Positions 1-7,711 of a DNA stretch of 33,319 nt are shown here, piece by piece. The position numbers and the translations under genes were made by a program. This DNA is from GWA2-46-10 sp964361435 (GTDB lineage Bacteria > Patescibacteriota > Minisyncoccia > UBA6257 > Colwellbacteraceae): the NCBI GenBank assembly GCA_964361435.1, contig CAYIAN010000001.1:1-33319 (forward strand), written 5' to 3'. Position 1 is the stretch's first letter. Each line of letters begins with the position of its first letter. The notes under the pieces were generated by a model that saw only the letters and a list, made by a program, of their open reading frames with translations, did no database searches and was not told the origin of the DNA.

Positions 1-476
1 AAGATGGCTACGAAGTCCTGAAGGAGTAAAAACCCGACCACGATCCTTCCGTAAAGGCTGGTGAGCTCTTTCTTTTCAGAAAGGAGCTTCACGACAATGA
101 TGGTCGATGAGAAAGTCAGGGCAATTGATATGTAAATGGCTGGGATAGTGGCGAATCCTAGGGCCGTAGTGATAAAATATCCGATACCAAAAGTGAAAAT
201 GATCTGTCCGAGTCCTGTAATTAAAGCAGGCAACCCAACACTTCTTAAGCTTTTAAAATCCAACTCTAGCCCCACCAGAAAAAGGAGAAGCGCTACTCCA
301 ATGGGCGCCAAACCTTCAATAAATTCTACCCCTCCCAGTTCAGGGTTGGACAAAAATCCCACAGCCAATCCAGCAAAGATAAATCCGATAATAGGAGGCT
401 GGCGTAGTAGGTGAGCTACAAACCCAAACACTGCGGCCAAAACCAAAGCAATAGTAATTTCTGTGAATAAAGGCAT
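1..476 (-). CDS. Cation:proton antiporter (CPA2/Kef family), N-terminal part, cut by window edge
   Basis: Reading leftward from the ATG at 474-476 gives about 158 residues of a polytopic membrane protein; the rest lies beyond position 1. It opens with a hydrophobic helix (TEITIALVLAAVFGFVAHLL), then RQPPIIGFIFAGLAVGF, GVALLLFLVGLELDF, and near the cut SSTIIVVKLLSEKKE followed by GRIVVGFLLLQDFVAI. This order of motifs is typical of the Na+/H+ exchanger domain of CPA2 (KefB/GerN-like) transporters, which exchange Na+ or K+ for H+ across the cytoplasmic membrane. The ion cannot be told from this fragment, and a C-terminal TrkA domain, if any, is out of view. It starts 7 bases after the stop of the upstream small gene, so it is the last visible member of the leftward ruvA operon. 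Confidence 0.85.
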   Translation of the reverse strand, partial: MPLFTEITIALVLAAVFGFVAHLLRQPPIIGFIFAGLAVGFLSNPELGGVEFIEGLAPIGVALLLFLVGLELDFKSLRSVGLPALITGLGQIIFTFGIGYFITTALGFATIPAIYISIALTFSSTIIVVKLLSEKKELTSLYGRIVVGFLLLQDFVAI

Positions 477-483
477 TTAGATC

Positions 484-735
484 CTAGACTTCGCACACTT
501 CGTCTCCCGCTCGCACCTTATCTTTCACCTTCACCCCCACCTCCTTTCCCTTCTTGGCCTCCTCAACCTCCTTGTGGTCGAACTGCATTGAATCGAGTGT
601 TTGTTCGAAGTCGGTCGTAGCACCTTTGAAGTGTACTTTCTCTCCTGCCTTTACCGTTCTGTTGAATTTCACCACGGCCACCTTCAAATCACCGTAGTAG
701 TGTGTTACCTCCCCAATTGATTTACGTTTTTCCAT
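484..735 (-). CDS. Small EF-Tu domain-2-like beta-barrel protein
   Basis: This 83-residue protein consists almost only of one translation-factor beta-barrel. It shows IGEVTHYYGDLKVAVVKF at residues 7-24, then a GEKVHFKG turn, FEQTLDSMQFDHKEVEEA and a closing KVRAGDEVCEV. The same pattern occurs in domain 2 of EF-Tu-type GTPases and in the C-terminal barrel of U32 peptidases, and stand-alone versions are annotated as translation elongation factor-like proteins in archaea and CPR bacteria. There is no GTPase domain, so it cannot act as an elongation factor alone; RNA or tRNA binding is a guess. It lies 24 bases downstream of the LOG-family gene and 7 bases upstream of the antiporter, probably in the same transcript. 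Confidence 0.75.
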   Translation of the reverse strand: MEKRKSIGEVTHYYGDLKVAVVKFNRTVKAGEKVHFKGATTDFEQTLDSMQFDHKEVEEAKKGKEVGVKVKDKVRAGDEVCEV

Positions 736-759
736 ATCTTAGTAAATATGATTAGACCT

Positions 760-1362
760 TTAATCGATATTCTTCCTTTTAAGCGTACCATTTGTCCCCT
801 TGTCTTTCTTAATTATCTCTATAAGCTTTTCCACTAAGGCCCTCGGATCGTTCTCGAATATGATCTTATCTTTCATCTCTTCGGCCCTATACGACTTTTC
901 GATAATGGCCTTAATTAGTTCATCCGTATCCCAAGACCCCTCCAAAATCCCCAAGGGCTTCCTATCCTCAAAGGCAATAGTAAATTCATTAATGGTCCCT
1001 ACCCTCCCACATCCGCTTATAACTGCATCTGCCGCTCTCGTCAAAATTAAGTTTCTTCCTGAATATCCAAAACCAGTATAGACAATGAGGTCTCTATAAT
1101 CTATGGGTAAGCCATAGCTTTCAATGTGCTCCCTTTCGGTGTGAGCGGGGGAGAAGCCAACCACCACTCCTCCTGCCTCTTTTGCCCCCTTAGCCGCAAA
1201 ATACGGGAAGCCTGTGGTCGCCCCCTCCACGAGAATGCAATTGTGGCGAGCTATTTCTTTGCCAAGATTATACGCAACTTCAAAGGCGTCTTCTCCGCAG
1301 TGCCCAGTTTCGGCAGCTCCAGATACGCAGATCTTGAACCTTGGATTGTCTCCCAATGTCAT
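760..1362 (-). CDS. LOG/SLOG-family nucleotide-binding protein
   Basis: This 200-residue protein has a Rossmann-like fold of the SLOG type. It has an early CVSGAAETGHCGEDAF segment (about residues 12-27), then LVEGATTGFPYFAAKGAKEAGG, and the family signature SGCGRVGTINEFTIAFEDRKP in the middle, comparable to the PGGxGTxxE motif of LOG (cytokinin-activating) and TIGR00725-type proteins. The first residues of the motif are GCG, not PGG, so phosphoribohydrolase activity is uncertain; the Glu after GT-x-N is kept. Related proteins bind nucleotides or nucleotide-derived ligands. The ATG lies 14 bases after the stop of the beta-CASP nuclease gene and has a -10-like TATACT 6 bases before it, so it may also start a leaderless transcript of its own. 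Confidence 0.75.
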   Translation of the reverse strand: MTLGDNPRFKICVSGAAETGHCGEDAFEVAYNLGKEIARHNCILVEGATTGFPYFAAKGAKEAGGVVVGFSPAHTEREHIESYGLPIDYRDLIVYTGFGYSGRNLILTRAADAVISGCGRVGTINEFTIAFEDRKPLGILEGSWDTDELIKAIIEKSYRAEEMKDKIIFENDPRALVEKLIEIIKKDKGTNGTLKRKNID

Positions 1363-1368
1363 ATAGGA

Positions 1369-1399
1369 AGTATAATCTACAACTCGACACTATCGCCAA
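1369..1399 (-). promoter_or_regulatory. Possible internal promoter before the LOG-family gene
   Basis: On the minus strand TATACT lies at 1374-1369, exactly 6 bases before the ATG at 1362. The best -35 candidate is TTGGCG at 1399-1394, with a long 19-base spacer. Transcription from here would give an essentially leaderless mRNA. The -35 is weak, so the call rests mainly on the -10 box and its spacing, which matches other starts in the window. Confidence 0.35.
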
Positions 1400-2732
1400 T
1401 CTGGGGAACTACCGCCTCTATCGCTAGCTTGTCTTCAATGGCTACCTCTAGAATACTCATTTGGTCTTCTTCTCCTTGGACTATAAAAACCCTTTTTAGA
1501 GTTTCTCTCATGGGACGCAGCCAACCCAGTAAATCATTCTGGTCAGCGTGGGAGCTATATCCTCCAATAGCCTTCACTTGGGCCCTAACCGGCACTTCTT
1601 CTCCCACAATCTTCACACTCTTTGCTCCATCTAGAATAACTCTTCCCAAGGACCCGTGTGCTTGATATCCGATAATAAGGAGAGTATTTTTTTCGTCTTT
1701 AAGATAGTGAGCTTCGTGGCGTACTATCCTTCCTCCATTAGACATGCCGCTGCCAGCGATAATTATCTTGGGGCCCTTTTTTTCGACAATTCTTTTAGAG
1801 TCTTCTGTTTTTAAAACAAACTCTAACCCGGGAAAACGAAATATAGCGTCTCCCTTGCGGAAAAGCTCTATAGACTTTTTGTCTATGTACTCTGAGTTAT
1901 TCGCGTATTTGTGGTATATCGCCGTTAATTTGATAGCCAAGGGGCTATCTAAAAATACTGGAATTTGGGGAATGCGCCCTGCCTCAATTAAATTATTTAA
2001 TTCGTACAGAAGTTCTTGGGTGCGTTCCATTGCAAAGGCGGGAATCATTAATGTTCCGCCCCCTTTAACTGTCTCCTCAATCACATTTTCTAGAATTTGT
2101 TTACGTTGATCTTTATCTTCGTGCAGACGTCCCCCATATGCAGATTCAATTAGAACGTAATCTGCCCCTTCAATTTTCTCTGGATTTTTTACCAGAGGCG
2201 CCGGAGAGTTGCCTATATCTCCTGAAAATAGAATTTTCTTCCCTTCGGTTTCTACCAATATGGAGGCAGAACCCAGAATATGCCCCGCATCAAAAAATTG
2301 GATCTTTAGATCTTTCAAAAGGATTTCTTTATGATATCCTGTGGTTTTCCATAGACTCAAAAGTCCGTCAATATCTTTGTCGTCGTAAAGTATTTCTTTT
2401 CCTGCATTCTTAGCTTCTCTAAGAAGGAGATCTTGGGAGTCTCTTAAAAGTTCTTCGGCGAACTCTTTTGTGGGCTCGGTTGAAAACACATCTCCCCTGA
2501 ACCCCATTTTGTAAAGTCTAGGAGCTCTCCCTACGTGGTCTATATGGGCGTGGGTCACAAAGAGAGCGTCAATCGTCTTTGGGTCGTAAGAGAAGGGCGT
2601 ATAGTTTTCTTCTTCGCACATTCTACCACCCTGACGTAAACCACAGTCAATTAAAATCTTGCTCTCTCCCGTCTCTAGAAGATAGTTTGCTCCGGTCACT
2701 GCCCTAGCGCCCCCCGCAAAAGTAAGTTTCAT
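1377..2732 (-). CDS. Beta-CASP metallo-beta-lactamase ribonuclease (RNA-processing exonuclease family)
   Basis: This 451-residue protein has all the zinc motifs of the MBL fold: THAHIDHVGR (His61, His63, Asp65, His66), DAGHILGSAS, and FSGDIGN. The inserted beta-CASP region carries SAYGGRLHED and a later IIAGSGMSNGGRIVRHEAHYL, and the C-terminus has the GGYSSHADQNDLLGWL motif of the RNA-metabolising MBL (RMMBL) domain. Length and motif order fit the Ysh1/CPSF73-like branch of bacterial and archaeal nucleases; it is not RNase J, which is longer. It probably acts in mRNA or rRNA processing in the cytoplasm. Its ATG overlaps the TGA of the upstream Mur ligase gene as ATGA, so translation is likely coupled. 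Confidence 0.9.
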   Translation of the reverse strand: MKLTFAGGARAVTGANYLLETGESKILIDCGLRQGGRMCEEENYTPFSYDPKTIDALFVTHAHIDHVGRAPRLYKMGFRGDVFSTEPTKEFAEELLRDSQDLLLREAKNAGKEILYDDKDIDGLLSLWKTTGYHKEILLKDLKIQFFDAGHILGSASILVETEGKKILFSGDIGNSPAPLVKNPEKIEGADYVLIESAYGGRLHEDKDQRKQILENVIEETVKGGGTLMIPAFAMERTQELLYELNNLIEAGRIPQIPVFLDSPLAIKLTAIYHKYANNSEYIDKKSIELFRKGDAIFRFPGLEFVLKTEDSKRIVEKKGPKIIIAGSGMSNGGRIVRHEAHYLKDEKNTLLIIGYQAHGSLGRVILDGAKSVKIVGEEVPVRAQVKAIGGYSSHADQNDLLGWLRPMRETLKRVFIVQGEEDQMSILEVAIEDKLAIEAVVPQIGDSVEL

Positions 2733-3949
2733 TTCCTAAGTAGTTCTTTAACGACTCCTACATCCGACCAGGGGATGCGCTTTCCCTTAGCTATTCTGAT
2801 GTAAGGTTCGCTGCCCTTGCCGGTTACAACCACCACATCCCCCCTTTGAGCTAAATCCAAAGCCGCCCTTATGGCCTGCCGCCTGTCTAAAATCTTTTTC
2901 ACCTTGTGTTTGTCTTTTATCCCTCTTTCTATTTCTTCCAAAATTTGAGTTGGATCTTCATCTACCGGGTCTTCATCCGTAAGAATTATTTCCTCACAGT
3001 ACTTTGCCGCAATCTCACCCATTTTCGGACGCTTCCACCTATCTCTTCCCCCCAAGGGACCAAGTGCTCCCATAGAGCCAAAAACGCCAATCAGATTTCC
3101 CTTAAACATTTTTTTCACGCTAGTGTATACCGCCTCCAACGAATCCGGGGTGTGGGCGTAATCGACAATTACTCCAAACGGTCGCTCTTGCAAAATCTCC
3201 ATCCTTCCTGGAACACCGGCAAATTCTCTAAATGCTTTCTCAATGTCTTTTTCACTAATTTCCAGGAAGCGCAGAATGGCCTCGGCGAGACCCGCGTTTT
3301 GCAGATTGAAATCTCCGGGCATTTTAAGCTCCTTATTGGTCTTGGTAGTCAAAACCACACTCTCGCTATCCACTGCATTAATAAAATAATTGGCATTATC
3401 ATCATCTTGGTTTATAAAAAACCTCACGTCCTTTTTTGAAGAATATCTTTCTACATCTTCAAAAAATTTAAGCTTGGCGTCCCGATAGTTTTCAAATCCT
3501 CCGTGAGATTCAATGTGTTCTGGATGTAAATTCACGAACGCAGCCGCATCGAAATCAATAAATCTATGTCTAGATTGCACAATTCCCTCGGAGACCACCT
3601 CTAGAAGAGCGTACTCGCATCCGACCTTGAGTCCATCCGCCATGAGTTTTTGCAAAAACCCTCTTCCGGGCATCGTATTCCCCGTACTATTTGGTTTACT
3701 CCGATCCCCCACCTTAAATCTTACGGATGAGGCTAGGGTAGTTTTCTTGCCAGCAACTTCCAGTCCTGCATTTATCAACTCTAGTGTGGTCGATTTGCCT
3801 TTGGTGCCAGTTACTCCGATCACTTTCAATTTTTTTGATGGGAATCCAGAAAATAATGCACCGCCAAATGCTAACGCTATATGATACAGACTTAATACTC
3901 CCAAAGGTTTGAGGACTTTAGTTAAGATGTATTTAAGGGTTCTTACCAT
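2729..3949 (-). CDS. Mur ligase family protein, MurE-like, short form
   Basis: This 406-residue protein shows the ATP-binding GVTGTKGKST loop (about residues 44-53), the Mur middle-domain motif HPEHIESHGGFENYRDAKLKFFE with a candidate carbamylated Lys, VPGRMEIL, the MurE-type DYAHTPDSLEAVY and GGRDRWKRPKMGEIA. It should add an amino acid to a UDP-MurNAc peptide in peptidoglycan synthesis. Canonical MurE has about 490 residues, with a UDP-binding first domain ahead of the P-loop; here only about 43 residues precede it, a short helical segment. The DNPR motif that reads meso-diaminopimelate in MurE is replaced by TDEDPVDEDP, with no Arg, so Lys or another residue is more likely as substrate. 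Its ATG overlaps the ruvA stop as TAATG. Confidence 0.85.
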   Translation of the reverse strand: MVRTLKYILTKVLKPLGVLSLYHIALAFGGALFSGFPSKKLKVIGVTGTKGKSTTLELINAGLEVAGKKTTLASSVRFKVGDRSKPNSTGNTMPGRGFLQKLMADGLKVGCEYALLEVVSEGIVQSRHRFIDFDAAAFVNLHPEHIESHGGFENYRDAKLKFFEDVERYSSKKDVRFFINQDDDNANYFINAVDSESVVLTTKTNKELKMPGDFNLQNAGLAEAILRFLEISEKDIEKAFREFAGVPGRMEILQERPFGVIVDYAHTPDSLEAVYTSVKKMFKGNLIGVFGSMGALGPLGGRDRWKRPKMGEIAAKYCEEIILTDEDPVDEDPTQILEEIERGIKDKHKVKKILDRRQAIRAALDLAQRGDVVVVTGKGSEPYIRIAKGKRIPWSDVGVVKELLRK

Positions 3950-4521
3950 TAATTTTTAATTAAACGCAGCGCTTCTTTAAGGCGATCCCGTACATCCGTA
4001 AGTTTGGGATCAATATCCCTAAGTACTTCCTCTGCTTTTCTTCTTGGGTACCCAAGACTTAGGAGAGCTTCAAAAACATCCTGGTCAGACTCGGCAAGAC
4101 GCACAGCATCCTTTCCCCCAGATGGGGCTACTTTATCTTTAAGCTCCACTATAATGCGCTCCGCTGTTTTCCTTCCCACTCCAGATGAACGTCTCAAGAG
4201 CTCCGGCTCTCCTTTGGCTATCGCCGCAGTAATTTGATCCACCGAGCCCACGCTCAATATGGACATAGCTGACTTGGGGCCCACTCCAGAAACCGAAATA
4301 AGGGCTTCAAAGAGTTGCAGTCCTTCTTCTGCAAAAAAACCAAAAAGATCCATTCCCCCCTCTCTAACGTTTAGATAAGTATAAACGCTGATATTTTGCC
4401 CCTCTCTGGGGAGTCTTTCTTCATTGAGAGAAATATAGACCTTATAGGCCACACCCCCTACGTCTATTACAACATAGTTGAGGCCTAGAGCTTTTACTTT
4501 GCCGGACAATCCATGAATCAT
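3949..4521 (-). CDS. ruvA: Holliday junction DNA helicase subunit RuvA
   Basis: Starting from the ATG at 4519-4521 the protein is MIHGLSGKVKALG..., the usual RuvA N-terminus, and 190 residues long, normal for the family. It shows the OB-fold start, VGPKSAMSILSVGSVDQI and GVGRKTAERIIVELKDK (the two helix-hairpin-helix motifs that grip the junction), and a C-terminal EALLSLGYPRRKAEEVLRDI helix bundle that contacts RuvB. An in-frame ATG 39 bases upstream was not chosen, because it adds residues outside the family alignment and lies within the promoter. ruvB and ruvC are elsewhere in this window, so the three subunits are in separate units. It is the first gene of the leftward operon. Confidence 0.95.
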   Translation of the reverse strand: MIHGLSGKVKALGLNYVVIDVGGVAYKVYISLNEERLPREGQNISVYTYLNVREGGMDLFGFFAEEGLQLFEALISVSGVGPKSAMSILSVGSVDQITAAIAKGEPELLRRSSGVGRKTAERIIVELKDKVAPSGGKDAVRLAESDQDVFEALLSLGYPRRKAEEVLRDIDPKLTDVRDRLKEALRLIKN

Positions 4522-4531
4522 AGCTACCTCA

Positions 4532-4560
4532 ATTATATGGGCCCCTATTGGCTTTCTCAA
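4532..4560 (-). promoter_or_regulatory. ruvA operon promoter
   Basis: On the minus strand TTGAGA (4560-4555) is followed after exactly 17 bases by a perfect TATAAT (4537-4532). Only 10 bases separate the -10 box from the ruvA ATG, so the leader would be about 3-4 bases. A GAGGT sequence sits just before the ATG but would be mostly lost from such a transcript. Confidence 0.7.
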
Positions 4561-4577
4561 TTGACGGTGAGTACAAT
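4548..4577 (+). promoter_or_regulatory. Promoter of the DksA/TraR-like gene
   Basis: TTGGCT (4548-4553), an 18-base spacer and TACAAT (4572-4577) end 7 bases before the ATG at 4585, which would put the transcription start at or next to the start codon. It is interleaved with the opposite ruvA promoter, so the two cannot be occupied by RNA polymerase at the same time. Confidence 0.5.
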
Positions 4578-4584
4578 AAGTGAA

Positions 4585-4917
4585 ATGGCCATTCCGAAAG
4601 ATAAGCTAGATCAATTAAAACAAACTCTTCTGGGAGAGAAAAAACGCATTGAAGAGAATATTAAAGTTCTGGGTAAAGACATGGATTTTGGTGATTCTCC
4701 CGGAGTAGACAACGAAGAAGCGGATGAAAGCGAAGAGGCAATCAATACGTTGGCAACCATTAAAACTTTAAAAGAAAGGGTAACTAATATTGATATAGCT
4801 TTGGGTAGAATGGAATTTGGAACCTACGGAGTATGCGAAGACTGTGGGAAAGAAATAGAGCCTGAGCTACTAAATGCGAATCCAGAAAGCGCTGTTTGCA
4901 AGGGGTGCAAGGACTAG
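4585..4917 (+). CDS. DksA/TraR-type C4 zinc-finger protein
   Basis: Starting at the ATG at 4585 this is a 110-residue protein (MAIPKDKLDQLKQ...). It has an N-terminal coiled coil (about residues 4-75) and a C-terminal zinc finger: the FGTYGVCEDCGKEI motif and the second Cys pair CKGC near the end. DksA-type proteins insert the coiled coil into the RNA polymerase secondary channel and alter initiation at selected promoters. E. coli DksA carries acidic DxxDxA residues at the coiled-coil tip; here the region between the helices is acidic (GDSPGVDNEEADESEEA), so function at polymerase is plausible but not proven. An upstream in-frame ATG at 4513 was rejected because it lies inside ruvA and the promoter. 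There is no SD; a -10 box sits 7 bases upstream. Confidence 0.85.
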   Translation: MAIPKDKLDQLKQTLLGEKKRIEENIKVLGKDMDFGDSPGVDNEEADESEEAINTLATIKTLKERVTNIDIALGRMEFGTYGVCEDCGKEIEPELLNANPESAVCKGCKD

Positions 4918-5032
4918 GTCTTAATCTAGTAACGCAGGATTAGGTAATCTCCGAAGTTTGTATAAACAGTACAGTAGAGTAGAAAAAGTTCTGCAAACAA
5001 TAAACGCCTGTGGATGAAGGGTGGGTGCATTT

Positions 5033-5887
5033 TTATTTCACGAATGGATTGGAAGCACCTAATACTCCAAAGTGCACGTGACACCCAGTACTTCCGCGAG
5101 TGAACCCAGTGCTCCCCACATTTCCAATGTGTTCACCCTGTGAAACTTGTTCTCCGACCTCAACAATATTTCCCAAATTGTGCGCGTAAAGAGTGCGTGT
5201 GCCGTTGGGGTGACTTATAATAACGTACCCTCCGTACCCACTGTTATAATTGGCGGGATCGCCCACTCGCGTAACCGTCCCTTCAGCTGCTGCGTAAATT
5301 TCTGATCCGCAAGCCTTAGAAAAATCGACTGCGGGCATATACTTTGAATCATGTAAAATCCCCCAGTTTAACCCCCCATCCACCGGACGGATAAAGTATG
5401 CATTCTCCGCTACTGTGCCTATACTCTCTGTATTTTTTGTTATAACCCTGCCACTTTTCGAAACGGGTAATATGGCGAGTTCCTCTCCGGGACGGATCAA
5501 GCTACTACCCTTATCGTTTGCTTCTAAAATATCACCTACTGAGATGCCAAAGGTTGTGGCAATGCTCGATAGGGTATCTCCGTCTTCGACGGTATAAGTT
5601 AGAACATCTTCTTCCCCAACTCTGTCCTTTAAAGAGTCTCCCGTACCAGATAGAGAGCTTTTCTCAACCAACGCGAATCCAGCAAAATCAGCATAGGCAT
5701 CCGTATGGTCAATCTCCTCTACTGGTCCGGCATTACTTAATAAAGCACCGGCTTCTGAGTTTACAAGTAGATCTTCCTCTATTAACCGCGGGTCCGGGGA
5801 AGAGGCTGGAGTAGCCTGCCTAAAAAAGGCCAGATCGGTCATTAAGACTCCTAAAATAAGGATTACCGGTAGGGTCACACCGCGCAA
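5033..5887 (-). CDS. Membrane-anchored LysM plus M23 (LytM) peptidase-like protein, possibly catalytically impaired
   Basis: The protein has one N-terminal membrane helix (TLPVILILGVLMTDLAFF), a linker rich in Asp, Glu and Ser, a LysM domain (YTVEDGDTLSSIATTFGISV) and a C-terminal M23 domain (YAAAEGTVTRVG, YGGYVIISHPNGTRTLYAH, CHVHFGV). It would face the outside and bind or cut peptidoglycan. Two of the catalytic-site His motifs are present (LYAH and HVH), but the first zinc-binding motif HxxxD reads MPAVD, with Met in place of His. The start is uncertain: no ATG lies before the helix outside the neighbouring uvrD gene. I chose TTG at 5887-5885; GTG at 5878-5876 is the alternative. An upstream ATG at 6223 would overlap the conserved start of uvrD by 255 bases and is unlikely. 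Confidence 0.75.
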   Translation of the reverse strand: MRGVTLPVILILGVLMTDLAFFRQATPASSPDPRLIEEDLLVNSEAGALLSNAGPVEEIDHTDAYADFAGFALVEKSSLSGTGDSLKDRVGEEDVLTYTVEDGDTLSSIATTFGISVGDILEANDKGSSLIRPGEELAILPVSKSGRVITKNTESIGTVAENAYFIRPVDGGLNWGILHDSKYMPAVDFSKACGSEIYAAAEGTVTRVGDPANYNSGYGGYVIISHPNGTRTLYAHNLGNIVEVGEQVSQGEHIGNVGSTGFTRGSTGCHVHFGVLGASNPFVK

Positions 5888-5968
5888 CCAGCTCGGTAAG
5901 TTTTGTGATATTCTACTAATAGTATAAGTAATAGTAATATCCTCCCCTAAGAAATCAAGCAAAAGACC

Positions 5969-7711
5969 ATGAATTTGAGTGATAGTCAAAAAGAGGCTGT
6001 ATGCCACGGTCAAGGCCCACTTTTGGTAACTGCTGGAGCTGGATCTGGGAAAACCCGCACTCTCACGGAACGTGTTATATACCTTATAAATTCCAAGGTG
6101 GATCCGGAGCGGATTGTGGCCATTACCTTCACCAATAAGGCGGCTGATGAGATGCGCAAGCGCATCCTTGAGGGGGTTCACCGCACTGGCAAAAAGAAAC
6201 TTCCCTATATTGGAACCTTCCACGCTTTCGGTGCACGCATTCTACGCAAAGAAGCCAAAAGCCTAACGCGCAATCACGGTTTTTCTATATTCGATGACGA
6301 TGATTCACTAAGAGTTATCAAAAAGTCGGTCAAATCTCTTGGGCTTCCAGAAAATATAAAAATCTCTTCTGCGCTTTTCCTTAAGGATATATCAAATGCA
6401 AAGATGGAACTCTTAACTTCCGACAGCTTGGAGTCTCCCGTTAGAGAAGTTTTTTTAGATTATGAAGTTCGACTTAAAGAACAAAATGCTTTCGACTTTG
6501 ATGATTTAATAACTAAAGTTGTCGAGCTTTTGTCCGCAAACCCCGTGAAGCTCAAAAAATATCAGGATCAATTTGACCATATTCTTGTAGATGAGTACCA
6601 AGACATCAACCACGCTCAATATGTTTTAATAAAACTACTCTCCAAAGAACATGGAAATTTGAATGTAGTGGGAGACGACCAACAATCAATCTACGCTTTC
6701 CGAGGAGCCAACATTAAAACTTTTCTGGATTTTGAAAGGGATTGGCCCGGAGCAAAAATCGTTCATTTAGGAGAAAACTATCGCTCAACTTCAAACATAG
6801 TGGGGGCTGCCGCCAAAGTTATTGAAAATAATCGTCTCCAGATCAGAAAAAAACTCTGGACCCAAAACCCCAAAGGAGCACCCGTGTGTGTCCTGGGTAC
6901 CTACTCCGCAGAAGAGGAGGCAGACTCAATAGCTTCAAAAATAATATCAAAGGGGTTTAGAGATTCCGCCATTTTGTATCGCACCAATGCCCAGTCCCGG
7001 GCTCTTGAGCAGGCTCTCAATTTCAATTCTATTCCATACGAAATGTATGGAGGCGTTAAATTTTATGATCGAAAGGAGATTAAAGACATTTTGGCACCCC
7101 TACGGTATGCCCTAAATCCCAAAGATCAGATTAGTAGGGAAAGGATTGAGAAATCATTCTTGAAAAAAATCGGCGAAAGATTAATCAAAGAGCTTCCAGC
7201 AATGGCTAAAACACTAGGCTTAATGGAGTTAACTGGATACATCCTCAAGACCACCGATTACTTTGAATATTTGGTAAAAAAGTTTGATAACGCACTGGAG
7301 CGAACAGAGAATGTGCGCGAGTTGATTAGTTTTGCCTCCGGGTTTGATTCTTTGGAAGAATTTATGGAGCGCGTTGCTCTCCTCAATGCCAACGACAGTA
7401 TCAATCGACTGGGCGAAAAAGATGCTCCGGTGAAGCTGATGACCATCCACCTCGCCAAAGGTCTTGAGTTCGATGACGTTTACATCGCGGGCGTAAATGA
7501 CGGAACGCTTCCTCACCATCGCTCATTTTTCAACGAAGAAGATATCGAGGAGGAGAGAAGATTAATGTACGTTGCGATGACCAGGGCCAAAGAGAATCTG
7601 ACCTTAAGCTTCCACTCGATAGCCTCTCGTTTCTTGTATGAAATGCCTCCCGAGTTGATCAGCTTCAAAAAGGCAGGGCAGTTTGAGGAAGACGCTATTT
7701 ACTTAGATTAA
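5969..7711 (+). CDS. uvrD: UvrD/PcrA-like superfamily 1 DNA helicase, compact form
   Basis: This 580-residue protein carries the SF1A motifs in order: the Q-motif region LSDSQKEAV, Walker A GAGSGKTRTLTERV (about residues 22-35), motif Ia AITFTNKAADEM, TFHAFGARIL, Walker B ILVDEYQDIN, motif III GDDQQSIYAFRGA, motif IV GENYRSTSNI, motif V VKLMTIHLAKGLEFD and motif VI EERRLMYVAMTRAKE. It unwinds DNA from 3' to 5' in repair and replication-fork upkeep. UvrD and PcrA usually have about 720-740 residues; the loss here is mainly in domain 2B and the C-terminal tail after motif VI. It directly abuts the next reading frame (TAA then ATG), starting a uvrD-gmk-ksgA unit. Confidence 0.93.
   Translation: MNLSDSQKEAVCHGQGPLLVTAGAGSGKTRTLTERVIYLINSKVDPERIVAITFTNKAADEMRKRILEGVHRTGKKKLPYIGTFHAFGARILRKEAKSLTRNHGFSIFDDDDSLRVIKKSVKSLGLPENIKISSALFLKDISNAKMELLTSDSLESPVREVFLDYEVRLKEQNAFDFDDLITKVVELLSANPVKLKKYQDQFDHILVDEYQDINHAQYVLIKLLSKEHGNLNVVGDDQQSIYAFRGANIKTFLDFERDWPGAKIVHLGENYRSTSNIVGAAAKVIENNRLQIRKKLWTQNPKGAPVCVLGTYSAEEEADSIASKIISKGFRDSAILYRTNAQSRALEQALNFNSIPYEMYGGVKFYDRKEIKDILAPLRYALNPKDQISRERIEKSFLKKIGERLIKELPAMAKTLGLMELTGYILKTTDYFEYLVKKFDNALERTENVRELISFASGFDSLEEFMERVALLNANDSINRLGEKDAPVKLMTIHLAKGLEFDDVYIAGVNDGTLPHHRSFFNEEDIEEERRLMYVAMTRAKENLTLSFHSIASRFLYEMPPELISFKKAGQFEEDAIYLD

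Noticed and set aside
1126..1665. 179-codon plus-strand open frame
   Set aside because: It is antisense to the LOG-family and beta-CASP genes, both of which have strong family motifs.
2906..3439. 177-codon plus-strand open frame
   Set aside because: It is antisense to the Mur ligase gene and has no recognisable domain.
4561..4577. TTGACG at 4561-4566 as -35 for the DksA-like gene
   Set aside because: Only 5 bases separate it from the TACAAT at 4572, so it cannot pair with that -10; TTGGCT at 4548 has workable spacing.
4918..5032. Terminator or small RNA between the DksA-like gene and the M23 gene
   Set aside because: Only short or mismatched hairpins (such as GATTA-GG-TAATC) without a following T-run were seen.
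5888..6223. N-terminal extension of the LysM-M23 protein to an ATG at 6223
   Set aside because: It would be antisense to the conserved Walker A region of uvrD for 255 bases, and its residues are not conserved envelope sequence.
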